Of a DNA stretch of 47,474 bases, positions 7,162 to 15,282 are shown in pieces (the first letter of the stretch is position 1; every line of letters begins with the position of its first letter). Origin of the DNA: Treponema sp. UBA4307. GTDB taxonomy: Bacteria; Spirochaetota; Spirochaetia; Treponematales; Treponemataceae. Made by a program: the position numbers and the translations under genes. Below the pieces are notes generated by a model, which was given only the letters and a program-made list of their open reading frames with translations, was not told the DNA's origin and did no database searches. The DNA is taken from positions 9,706-57,179 of the forward strand of contig DGUP01000038.1 of the NCBI GenBank assembly GCA_002394685.1. The letters run 5' to 3'.

Positions 7162-8736
7162 ATGAAGAAAATCTTGGCAACAGTTCTTGCTCTTGTAACA
7201 CTTGCTGCATTTACATCATGCGGTGGAGAAAAGAAGAGCAGCTCAGAATTGATTCTGAACAACGGTTCAGAACCACAGTCTCTGGATCCAAGCAAAATTC
7301 AGGGCGTACCAGAACATCGTATTTACATGGCACTTTTTGAAGGTCTTGTTTCTTACGATCCAAAAACAAACTTCGCTATTCCTGGCGTTGCTGAAAGCTG
7401 GGAAAGAAGTGGTGAAGAAGGTGAAATCGTAACATTCCACCTCCGCCAGACAACATGGTCTGATGGTACACCAATTACAGCTCAGACATTCGTTGATTCA
7501 TGGTTATATTACATGGATCCAAATACAGCTGCAGAATATGCATATATGCCAGCAGGTATCATTAAGGGTGCTGCTGCTTACAATGCAGGTGAAGCAGATG
7601 CTTCTTCAGTTGCAATTCGCGCTGTAGATGATTATACATTTGAAGTAACACTGGTAGGTTCAGTTCCTTACGCAGTTGATATGATGGCTCACTATTCATT
7701 CGCTCCTCTTCCACTTCACGTAATCAAGGAAAAGGGTGATGACTGGACAAAGCCAGGTAACTTTGTAGGAAACGGTCCATTTGTTCTTTCTGAATGGAAG
7801 CCACAGGAAAAGATTGTTGTTGTACCAAATGATAAGTACTGGAACAAGGAAAATGTATTCCTTTCAAAGATTACATTCATGCCAATTGAAAACCAGACAA
7901 CACAGTACAATGCATTTAAGAATGGTGAAATTGACTGGGCAACAGAAGCTCCTCTTGAAATGCTTGATGAAATCAAACTTTCAAAGAACTATCACGTAGC
8001 TCCACAGTTATCATCATACTACTATGAATTCAATATCAATGATGAAGTTCTCAGTGATGTAAGAGTTCGTAAGGCACTTGCTATGTCTATTGATAAGCAG
8101 CAGCTTGTTGACAAGATCCTCAAGGGCGGACAGATTGCAGCAGATGCATTCGTTCCTCCAATGGGTGACTATGTTCCAGCAAAGGGCAACGCTTATGATG
8201 TAGAAGCAGCTAAGGCTCTTCTTGCAGAAGCTGGATATCCAAACGGCGAAGGTTTCCCAACAATGACAGTTATCTACAATACAAATGATAACCACAAGAA
8301 GGTTGCTGAATACGTTCAGCAGCAGTGGAAGGAAAACCTTGGTATTGATGTAGTTCTCGAAAACCTTGAATGGGCAACATTCCTTGATGAAAGACAGAAC
8401 AACCACTTCCAGATTGCACGTGCAGGCTGGGTAGGTGACTATGCTGATCCTTCAAACTTCCTTGAACTTTGTCTCAAGGATGGTGGTAATAACGATGGAC
8501 GCTATAACAATCCTAAGTTTGATGAACTCCTCAGACAGGCTTCTACAATGCAGGCTGGCAAGGAAAGAGATGATGTTCTCAACCAGGCTGAAGAAATCCT
8601 CATTACACAGGATCAGGCATTTATTCCATTCTACTACTACGTTTCACAGAACCTTATCGATTTGGATAAGTGGGATGGCTGGTATACAAATATCCTCGAC
8701 ATCCACCCATACGTTGGTTTGAAAGCTAGAGAATAG
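7162..8736 (+). CDS. oppA: Oligopeptide ABC transporter, substrate-binding lipoprotein
   Basis: A 524-residue SBP_bac_5 family protein. The N-terminus (MKKILATVLALVTLAAFTSC) is a lipoprotein signal with the lipidated cysteine at residue 20. The mature part has hallmark family segments: NGSEPQSLDPSKIQG, YMALFEGLVSYDP, GNGPFVLSEWKP, VRKALAMSIDKQQLV and GWVGDYADP. It captures peptides outside the inner membrane and delivers them to OppBCDF. GGAGG 9 nt upstream supports the start. It is the first gene of a five-gene operon. A hairpin after its stop probably keeps binding protein in excess of the permease. Confidence 0.93.
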   Translation: MKKILATVLALVTLAAFTSCGGEKKSSSELILNNGSEPQSLDPSKIQGVPEHRIYMALFEGLVSYDPKTNFAIPGVAESWERSGEEGEIVTFHLRQTTWSDGTPITAQTFVDSWLYYMDPNTAAEYAYMPAGIIKGAAAYNAGEADASSVAIRAVDDYTFEVTLVGSVPYAVDMMAHYSFAPLPLHVIKEKGDDWTKPGNFVGNGPFVLSEWKPQEKIVVVPNDKYWNKENVFLSKITFMPIENQTTQYNAFKNGEIDWATEAPLEMLDEIKLSKNYHVAPQLSSYYYEFNINDEVLSDVRVRKALAMSIDKQQLVDKILKGGQIAADAFVPPMGDYVPAKGNAYDVEAAKALLAEAGYPNGEGFPTMTVIYNTNDNHKKVAEYVQQQWKENLGIDVVLENLEWATFLDERQNNHFQIARAGWVGDYADPSNFLELCLKDGGNNDGRYNNPKFDELLRQASTMQAGKERDDVLNQAEEILITQDQAFIPFYYYVSQNLIDLDKWDGWYTNILDIHPYVGLKARE

Positions 8737-8757
8737 AATTAAACTATAAATACGCAT

Positions 8758-8788
8758 AAGGAGACGGTCTGTACGATTGTCTCCTTTT
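8758..8788 (+). terminator. oppA-oppB intercistronic hairpin (partial terminator)
   Basis: AAGGAGAC (8758-8765) pairs with GTCTCCTT (8779-8786), with the T-run continuing to 8788. It lies between oppA and oppB inside the operon. Such attenuating hairpins often follow the binding-protein gene of ABC operons. Confidence 0.7.
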
Positions 8789-8833
8789 GTCGCGTCTAAG
8801 CAAGAATTCTATTTTTTTTCGAGGTTACCTATT

Positions 8834-9766
8834 ATGGGAAAATTTATCGTTAAGCGTTTATTAAGCTTAATCCCAACAATGTTTCTTATTGTTACTTTCA
8901 GCTTCTTTGTTATCCGTCTGGCTCCTGGTGGACCATTTTCCAGTGAACGCAAGATGACTCCGGAAGTAGAAAGAAACATAATGCACAAATATCACTTAGA
9001 TGAACCAATGATTAAACAGTATCTCCGCTACATGGGAGAACTTATTACTAAAGGTGATCTTGGTCCTTCTTACAAAAACAAAGACTATACAGTTAATCAG
9101 CTTATCGGACAGAGTATGCCTAACTCAATGATTCTTGGTGTTACGGCTTTGTTGATCGCTCTTGTCTTTGGAACTTTAGCAGGATTAATCGCTGCCCTTA
9201 AACAGAACAGCTGGGCCGATTATACCTTAATGTCTCTGGCAAGTCTGGGAATTTCCATCCCTCTCTTTGTTGTAGCACCAATAGCTGTTCTCATATTTGC
9301 AATGAAATTACACTGGCTTCCGTCATCCGGCTGGATTACCAGTCGCGCAGGTCTTACCACTTTGATTATGCCTGCAATGACTCTGGCCTTACCATATTTT
9401 TCTTCAATTACGCGTCTTACCAGAGCTTCCGTTCTTGAAGTTCTCCGCTCTGATTATGTACGTACTGCTTATGCGAAGGGACTTAAAAAATCAACTGTTC
9501 TTTTCCGCCATGTTTTAAGAGGTTCACTTCTTCCTGTTGTAACTTACCTGGGACCAGCTTTTGCAGGAATTGTAACTGGTTCTGTTGTAATTGAACAGGT
9601 ATTCCTTGTTCCTGGTATTGGAAACTACTTTGTTAAGTCTGCATTGAACCGTGACTACACACTTATTTTGGGAACAGTTATTGTTTATTCACTTATTCTT
9701 GTAATTATGAATTTTATTGTTGATTTGCTTTACAGTTTGCTGGATCCACGCATTTCATATCAATGA
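8834..9766 (+). CDS. oppB: Oligopeptide ABC transporter, permease
   Basis: A 310-residue inner-membrane permease with the N-terminus MGKFIVKRLLSLIPTMF typical of OppB/DppB, about six membrane helices, and the EAA-type loop (RSDYVRTAYAKGLKKSTVLFRHVL) that contacts the ATPases. A longer in-frame start at 8777 was rejected because it lies in the oppA/oppB hairpin and adds residues not expected in the family. CGAGG at 8820-8824 sits 9 nt before the ATG at 8834. Confidence 0.92.
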   Translation: MGKFIVKRLLSLIPTMFLIVTFSFFVIRLAPGGPFSSERKMTPEVERNIMHKYHLDEPMIKQYLRYMGELITKGDLGPSYKNKDYTVNQLIGQSMPNSMILGVTALLIALVFGTLAGLIAALKQNSWADYTLMSLASLGISIPLFVVAPIAVLIFAMKLHWLPSSGWITSRAGLTTLIMPAMTLALPYFSSITRLTRASVLEVLRSDYVRTAYAKGLKKSTVLFRHVLRGSLLPVVTYLGPAFAGIVTGSVVIEQVFLVPGIGNYFVKSALNRDYTLILGTVIVYSLILVIMNFIVDLLYSLLDPRISYQ

Positions 9767-9788
9767 TAAGGTTTGAGGAAACGTATTT

Positions 9789-10835
9789 ATGTTTAAGAAA
9801 AAAAATCAGGGTGTGAATGAATTCAACCAGGAGATGAAAAGTGTTTCTCTCTGGGCTGATGCATGGAAACGCCTTAAGAAAAATAAACTGGCATTCATAA
9901 GTCTCTGGATTGTTCTGATTTATGTTGTCATTGGAATTGCAGCTCCAATTCTTCCCCTATATCCATATGAGGAACAAGTTGTAGCTCATGCAAATCTTCC
10001 GCCTTCATTTAAGCCTGCTGGTGAAATTCTTTTGCAGCAGAAAACTAAATATTTTAACAAAGTAATGAAAGCTGAAGGTCGTGCTGCTTTTAATCAGACA
10101 GAAGAAGCTGAACTTGAAGATATTAAGGCAAACCTTAAATCTGAAACATCTCAAAGACATTACATTCTTGGAACTGATGCTCTTGGTAGAGATATGTTAA
10201 GCCGTACTATTTATGGTGGCCGTATTTCTATGTCAATTGGTTTAATCGGTACAATCACAGCTCTTCTTATTGGTATTATTGTAGGTGCAATTGCAGGTTA
10301 CAGGGGCGGTACAACAGATCTTATTCTCATGCGCTTTGTAGATATTATGTATGGTCTTCCATATATGCTCATGGTAATTATTATGATGGCTGTTCTTGGC
10401 CGCAACATTGCAATTCTTTTCGTAGCAATTGCTCTTGTTTCCTGGCTTACGATTGCCCGTGTTGTCCGCGGACAGATCATGAGCTTAAAGAGTTCTGAAT
10501 ATGTTCAGGCAGCAAGGTCTATGGGAGCTGGTGCAGGCCGTATTATCTTTAAGCATCTTCTTCCAAATACTCTGGGAATCATCATTGCCTATGCAACTCT
10601 TTCACTTCCAGAATTTATTATGAGTGAAAGCTTCCTTTCCTTCCTTGGTCTGGGAGTTTCTGCACCTTTGGCTTCCTGGGGGTCTTTAATTTCTGATGGT
10701 GTAAAAGGAATGGAATTGTATCCATGGGAACTGCTTGTTCCTGCTCTTACAATGACACTTTTCCTCTTTGCAATGAATTTCTTGGGTGACGGTGTTCGTG
10801 ATGCATTGGACCCTAAATCTAAAAACAGAGTTTAG
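9789..10835 (+). CDS. oppC: Oligopeptide ABC transporter, permease
   Basis: A 348-residue OppC/DppC-type permease. A cytoplasmic N-terminus (SLWADAWKRLKKNKLAFISL) precedes the first helix. A long periplasmic segment rich in charged residues follows (about residues 65-130). The core domain opens with HYILGTDALGRDMLSRTIYGGR. The EAA loop is SSEYVQAARSMGAGAGRIIFKHLLPN. It forms the membrane channel with OppB. GAGG about 10 nt upstream supports the start, and the gene follows oppB by 22 nt. Confidence 0.92.
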   Translation: MFKKKNQGVNEFNQEMKSVSLWADAWKRLKKNKLAFISLWIVLIYVVIGIAAPILPLYPYEEQVVAHANLPPSFKPAGEILLQQKTKYFNKVMKAEGRAAFNQTEEAELEDIKANLKSETSQRHYILGTDALGRDMLSRTIYGGRISMSIGLIGTITALLIGIIVGAIAGYRGGTTDLILMRFVDIMYGLPYMLMVIIMMAVLGRNIAILFVAIALVSWLTIARVVRGQIMSLKSSEYVQAARSMGAGAGRIIFKHLLPNTLGIIIAYATLSLPEFIMSESFLSFLGLGVSAPLASWGSLISDGVKGMELYPWELLVPALTMTLFLFAMNFLGDGVRDALDPKSKNRV

Positions 10836-10850
10836 GTGGAGGATTCAAAA

Positions 10851-11843
10851 ATGACAGACGAAGTAATTCTTCAGGTTAGAAACCTAAAAACATATTTTCA
10901 TACTGATGCCGGTGTTGTAAAAGCCGTAGACGGTATTAATTTTGATCTTCACAAGGGTGAAACTCTTGGTATTGTAGGTGAATCTGGTTCTGGTAAATCA
11001 GTAACAAATCTTTCAATTATCAATTTGATTGCCCATCCTGGTAGAATTGAATCAGGTGAAGTTCTTTTTCATGGACAGGATCTTTTGAAGATGTCTGAAA
11101 AAGAAATTCGTAAAATTAGAGGTGACAAGATTTCAATGATCTTCCAGGATCCAATGACAAGCTTGAACCCTTATTTGAAGATTTCTACACAGATGATTGA
11201 AACCATCACAATGCACCAGGGACTTGATAAAAAAGCCGCAAGAGCTAAGGCAATTGAAATGCTGGAACTTGTTGGCATTCCTGGAGCTGCAGACAGAATT
11301 GATAACTATCCTCATCAATTCTCTGGTGGTATGCGTCAGAGAGTAATGATTGCAATGGGCCTTTCCTGCAATCCTGAAATTCTTATTGCAGATGAACCAA
11401 CTTCTGCTCTTGATGTAACAATTCAGGCTCAGATTCTGGAACTTATGCAGGACCTTTCTAAAAAACTTGGTACTGCTGTAATTATTATTACTCACTCTCT
11501 TGGTGTTGTTGCCGGAATGTGCGACACAATTAATGTAATGTATGCCGGTAGAGTAGTAGAACATGCAAATACAATGGATCTTTTTAAGGACACTAAACAT
11601 CCTTATACACAGGGTTTAATTCGTTCAGTTCCACGTCTGGACATGGAGATGCAGGATAAGCTTTATTCTATTCCTGGTGTTCCGCCTAACGTTGTAGACC
11701 TGCCTCCATGTTGTCCATTCTATCCTCGTTGTGAAAAGGCTATGGACATTTGTAAACAGAAATATCCACCTGTAAGTGATTTTGGTAATTCACATGTATG
11801 TTCATGCTGGCTGTATGGTAAAGATAAGGAGGCTGCTAAATGA
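10851..11843 (+). CDS. oppD: Oligopeptide ABC transporter, ATP-binding protein
   Basis: A 330-residue ABC ATPase: Walker A GESGSGKS (residues 43-50), Q-loop FQDPMTSLNP, signature FSGGMRQRV, Walker B ILIADEPTSALD and switch histidine IITHS. The C-terminal oligopeptide-transporter region has cysteines in PPCCPFYPRCEKAMDIC; in related proteins these bind an iron-sulfur cluster. An in-frame GTG at 10836 was rejected because GGAGG at 10838-10842 lies 8 nt before the ATG at 10851. The 3' end overlaps oppF by 4 nt (ATGA), indicating translational coupling. Confidence 0.93.
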   Translation: MTDEVILQVRNLKTYFHTDAGVVKAVDGINFDLHKGETLGIVGESGSGKSVTNLSIINLIAHPGRIESGEVLFHGQDLLKMSEKEIRKIRGDKISMIFQDPMTSLNPYLKISTQMIETITMHQGLDKKAARAKAIEMLELVGIPGAADRIDNYPHQFSGGMRQRVMIAMGLSCNPEILIADEPTSALDVTIQAQILELMQDLSKKLGTAVIIITHSLGVVAGMCDTINVMYAGRVVEHANTMDLFKDTKHPYTQGLIRSVPRLDMEMQDKLYSIPGVPPNVVDLPPCCPFYPRCEKAMDICKQKYPPVSDFGNSHVCSCWLYGKDKEAAK

Positions 11844-12883
11844 GTGACGAAGTAAAAAATGACGACGTGATTCTTGATGTACGCAACCTCAAGATGTATT
11901 TTCCTAAAGAAAACAATAAACTTTTCAGCACTAAGAAAAAGTATATCTATGCAGTTGATGATGTTTCTTTTGAGATTAAGCGTGGTGAAACTCTTGGCCT
12001 TGTAGGTGAATCTGGTTGTGGTAAATCTACTGTAGTAAGAGCTGTTGATCAGTTGTACAAACCTACAGCAGGTCAAGTTATTCTTGAAGGTCACGACATT
12101 ACAAAGCTTAACGCCAAAAAAATGCTGCCTGTAAGACAGACAATGCAGATGGTATTCCAGGATCCATATTCGTCACTGGACCCTCGCATGACAACTGCAC
12201 AAATTATTTCTGAACCGCTTAAGATTTATCGCGAGAAGGGACTGCTTAAAATTTCTGATGCAGAAATCGATCAGAGAGTTGACCATCTGATGGAACTTGT
12301 TGGTCTTTCAAAATTCTTTAAGCATCGTTTCCCACATGAATTCTCAGGTGGACAGAGACAGAGAATTGGTATTGCCCGTGCACTTGCACTTAAGCCAAAA
12401 TTAATTCTTGCAGATGAACCTGTTTCTGCTCTTGATGTTTCAATTCAGGCACAGATTCTGAACCTTTTTAAGGATATTCAGAAGCAGATGGGACTTTCTT
12501 ATCTCTTTATTGCACACGATCTGGCTGTAATTAAATATATTTCTGACAGAATTGCAGTAATGTATCTTGGTAAGATTGTAGAAATTGCTGATAAAGATTC
12601 TCTTTACAGTAAGCCTCTCCATCCATACACTCAGGCACTTCTTTCTGCCGCTCCAATTCCTGATCCTGAAATTGAAGCAAAGAGACAGCGTATTATTTTA
12701 ACTGGTGATGTTCCTTCTCCAGATAAACAGCGCCCTGGTTGTGCTTTCTATGACCGCTGTCCTTGTCATATGGATAAGTGTAAGAATTCTCTTCCAAAAC
12801 TTACTCCAATTGACGGTAAGAATAGTGAACACAGAGTTGCCTGTTTTAAGGTTCTGGAAGAAATGGGAATTAAAACAGAATAA
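11840..12883 (+). CDS. oppF: Oligopeptide ABC transporter, ATP-binding protein
   Basis: A 347-residue partner ATPase of OppD. It has Walker A GESGCGKS, Q-loop FQDPYSSLDPRM, signature FSGGQRQRIGIARAL, Walker B LILADEPVSALD and FIAHDL. The C-terminal cysteine-containing region (RPGCAFYDRCPCHMDKC) matches that of OppD. An insert, NNKLFSTKKKYIYAVDD, near the N-terminus is typical of OppF. AAGGAGG lies inside the end of oppD. This is the last gene of the operon, closed by the terminator at 12930-12974. Confidence 0.93.
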   Translation: MSDEVKNDDVILDVRNLKMYFPKENNKLFSTKKKYIYAVDDVSFEIKRGETLGLVGESGCGKSTVVRAVDQLYKPTAGQVILEGHDITKLNAKKMLPVRQTMQMVFQDPYSSLDPRMTTAQIISEPLKIYREKGLLKISDAEIDQRVDHLMELVGLSKFFKHRFPHEFSGGQRQRIGIARALALKPKLILADEPVSALDVSIQAQILNLFKDIQKQMGLSYLFIAHDLAVIKYISDRIAVMYLGKIVEIADKDSLYSKPLHPYTQALLSAAPIPDPEIEAKRQRIILTGDVPSPDKQRPGCAFYDRCPCHMDKCKNSLPKLTPIDGKNSEHRVACFKVLEEMGIKTE

Positions 12884-12929
12884 ACTTCTTTAAAAAAATT
12901 TACAAAAGTAACCCGAAAATAAATAAATC

Positions 12930-12974
12930 CCTGGTAACTGAAAAATGGTCTTTTGGTTACCAGGTTTTTTTTTG
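12930..12974 (+). terminator. opp operon terminator
   Basis: CCTGGTAAC (12930-12938) pairs with GTTACCAGG (12956-12964), followed by a run of T residues. Confidence 0.9.
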
Positions 12975-13016
12975 ATTAATTCAATGAATTGCAAAAATTG
13001 AATTTTGTGCGAATTA

Positions 13017-13076
13017 TTATTTTTTGTTAAGAATTGCTTTTGTAATTAAAAATGTTACTGAACAAAATAAAATCAT
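13017..13076 (-). CDS. Possible 19-residue hydrophobic peptide
   Basis: An ATG on the minus strand is preceded, with 1 nt between, by TTTTTGGAGG and opens a 19-codon frame (MILFCSVTFLITKAILNKK). It is hydrophobic with a lysine-rich tail. The Shine-Dalgarno is strong but very close to the start, and a TATAAT lies about 85 nt upstream without a clear -35. It sits between the oppF and ilvE terminators in an otherwise empty 380-bp gap. The size and composition resemble small membrane peptides, including some type I toxins, but no family is recognised and chance is a real possibility. Confidence 0.25.
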   Translation of the reverse strand: MILFCSVTFLITKAILNKK

Positions 13077-13196
13077 ACCTCCAAAAATCTAGAGATATTC
13101 AAGTTTGTTAAAGAGAATTCCTGTAAAGCATACATTACATTATAAGCTATATGTCTTTTTATTGAGTATGTTAAGTAAACTTTATATTGTTCTTCA

Positions 13197-13241
13197 AAAA
13201 AAATCCCCTGCCGAAAATGAAGCGCACTTCAAAAGCAGGGG
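13197..13241 (-). terminator. ilvE intrinsic terminator
   Basis: On the minus strand CCCCTGC (13241-13235) pairs with GCAGGGG (13211-13205), followed by a T-rich run (A residues 13203-13197 on the plus strand). An inner TGAAG/CTTCA stem lies in the loop. Confidence 0.85.
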
Positions 13242-13267
13242 AAAGAATTTGAATATTAAAAATTCAA

Positions 13268-14293
13268 TTATTTAATTTCGTAAATCCAGCCTTCAGGGGC
13301 CTTTTCTGTTCCCATCTGAATGCCTGTTAAGGTTTCTCTTAATTTCTTGAGAACTGGACCGCATTCTTCCATTCCGCTTGGAAGCATGATTGAAGTTCCG
13401 TGGTCATCAATCTGTCCGATTGGAGAAATAACAGCTGCTGTTCCACAGAGACCGCATTCAACAAAATCCTTGAGTTCATTTTTGTTTACAGGACGTTCTT
13501 CAACATCAATGTGGAGATAATCTCTTGCAACTGTAATCAAACTTCTTCTTGTGATTGATGGAAGAATTGAATTTGATTTTGGTGTTACAAGTTTTCCTTC
13601 TTTTGTTACAAAGAGGATGTTTGCACCGCCTGTTTCTTCAATATATGTATGTGTTGCAGGATCTGTGTACATATTTTCACTGTATCCACAGTTGTGGGCA
13701 TCAACAATATTGTGAAGTGACATTGCGTAGTTCAGACCTGCCTTAATGTCTCCGGTTCCATGTGGAGCGGCGCGGTCCAGATCAGAAATGCGAACTTTAA
13801 TAGGTTTTACTCCGCCCTTAAAATAAGGTCCAACTGGAGTAACAAGAATTCTAAACTGATATTCATCTGCTGGTTTTACACCGATTACTGCGTTTGAACC
13901 AAACATATATGGGCGAACGTAAAGAGTTGCACCGCTGCCATAAGGAGGTACATAATCCAGGTTTGCCTTGATTGTATCAATTACAGCCTGAATCCATCTT
14001 TCCTTTGGGAATACTGGCATTTCCAGACGGCGGCATGAATCTGCCATACGGTCTGCGTTAAGGTCTGGTCTGAATGTGACAATTTTTCCGTCAGCAGTTG
14101 TGTAAGCTTTAAGACCTTCGAAACATGTCTGAGCATACTGAAGTACGCCTGCACATTCACTGATTGTTACAGTGTGGTCTTTTGTAAGTTTGCCGTTGTC
14201 CCATTTTCCGTCCTTGAAGTTAGCAACAAAAGACTTTGAAGTCTCCATGTAACCGAAAGGCAGATTTGACCAATCAATTTTCTTTTTTCCCAT
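13268..14293 (-). CDS. ilvE: Branched-chain amino acid aminotransferase
   Basis: A 341-residue class IV PLP aminotransferase that interconverts valine, leucine and isoleucine with their 2-oxo acids. The PLP lysine is K184 (GTGDIKAGLNYAMSL). Other family segments are QTCFEGLKAY, YVRPYMFGS and EETGGANILFV. The length and the IDWSNLPFGY opening fit the bacterial/eukaryotic-type BCAT2-like subgroup. AAGGAGC upstream supports the start. It lies 50 nt downstream of the YczE-like membrane gene on the same strand, so the two may be co-transcribed. Confidence 0.92.
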   Translation of the reverse strand: MGKKKIDWSNLPFGYMETSKSFVANFKDGKWDNGKLTKDHTVTISECAGVLQYAQTCFEGLKAYTTADGKIVTFRPDLNADRMADSCRRLEMPVFPKERWIQAVIDTIKANLDYVPPYGSGATLYVRPYMFGSNAVIGVKPADEYQFRILVTPVGPYFKGGVKPIKVRISDLDRAAPHGTGDIKAGLNYAMSLHNIVDAHNCGYSENMYTDPATHTYIEETGGANILFVTKEGKLVTPKSNSILPSITRRSLITVARDYLHIDVEERPVNKNELKDFVECGLCGTAAVISPIGQIDDHGTSIMLPSGMEECGPVLKKLRETLTGIQMGTEKAPEGWIYEIK

Positions 14294-14343
14294 AATAAGC
14301 TCCTTTGAATTGCGGGCAAAAAGTCCGTTTATATAAATTAATT

Positions 14344-15108
14344 TTATTGCTTTGATTTGTTTTCTTCAATAGAATTATTTTCTTCTGTTGAAGGCTTTTC
14401 AATTTCATCCTTGAAGAGGATTTTTTTCATAATTTTTCCAACTGCTGTAATCATTGGTCCAAGAGTTAAGCTCAAGGCTATTGAACCAATCAATGGTGAA
14501 AGAATTTGATTTCTGGACAAGTCACTTCCAATGCAGGCCAGAAGTCCGATTGTAACTCCTGTTAAATCATATATGATTCTGGTTACGGCAAAAGGAATTT
14601 TCTTCAGTTTATGGCTGATTATAAATGAAAGTCCGTCATAAGGAGAAAGCCCCATATCGGTGTTCATATAAACTGCGGCTGCAACAACAAATCCACCCAG
14701 AGCCAGTATGAATACGAGAATCTTTGCCCAGAGAAGATCTGTACTTGTGTAGATTTCCATTGGAAAATAAGGGTGCCATACATGGTTTCTGAAAAAATCT
14801 GATATGTAACCGATTAAAACCATATTTGCAAGGGTTCCCAGTCCAATCAGATGCCTGTCTAAAACTATTACTAAAATGAGCATTATAAGATTAAGTATGA
14901 GCTGAAAATTTCCAAATGACCAGAAAGGTCCAAAAGCGTTTCTTAATCTATATGAGATATTTGTATTCTGATAGGAAAATGGATCTGTGCCCCAGGAAAC
15001 ATCCAGAAGAAAAGAGAGAAAAAATCCCATGAAAAAAATACCTACCATCATGATGAAGAATTTTTTCCAGAAGTGGGGAACTATAAACTGCTTAAAATTG
15101 ATTTTCAT
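14344..15108 (-). CDS. YczE/YyaS/YitT family integral membrane protein
   Basis: A 254-residue membrane protein with about five to six predicted helices. It has the family's GTDPFSYQNTN and NTDMGLSPYDGLSFII segments, the repeated DP/SPYD feature of the YczE/YitT group. The C-terminus is a charged glutamate/lysine-rich tail (about the last 22 residues). The biochemical function of the family is not established. AGAGGA upstream of the ATG supports the start. It precedes ilvE by 50 nt, which hints at a link to amino-acid handling, but that is inference. Confidence 0.7.
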   Translation of the reverse strand: MKINFKQFIVPHFWKKFFIMMVGIFFMGFFLSFLLDVSWGTDPFSYQNTNISYRLRNAFGPFWSFGNFQLILNLIMLILVIVLDRHLIGLGTLANMVLIGYISDFFRNHVWHPYFPMEIYTSTDLLWAKILVFILALGGFVVAAAVYMNTDMGLSPYDGLSFIISHKLKKIPFAVTRIIYDLTGVTIGLLACIGSDLSRNQILSPLIGSIALSLTLGPMITAVGKIMKKILFKDEIEKPSTEENNSIEENKSKQ

Positions 15109-15244
15109 AAAAATCCTCTAGTCTGCAATTATAAATAGATGTAGTTTTTTTGCAACTATTCTATAGAAGAAAAATTGATGATTTTTTAACAAGGGATTAT
15201 TGATAATTATTGAATACGAATAAAGCAGTTATATAAAAAATTTA

Positions 15245-15273
15245 TTTGCAATATTGAATATTCCATTTATAAT
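15245..15273 (+). promoter_or_regulatory. Promoter of the GH127 gene
   Basis: TTTGCA (15245-15250), a 17-nt spacer and TATAAT (15268-15273). The -10 box ends only 9 nt before the ATG, so the 5' leader would be about 2-3 nt. Confidence 0.55.
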
Positions 15274-15282
15274 TTTCTAATT

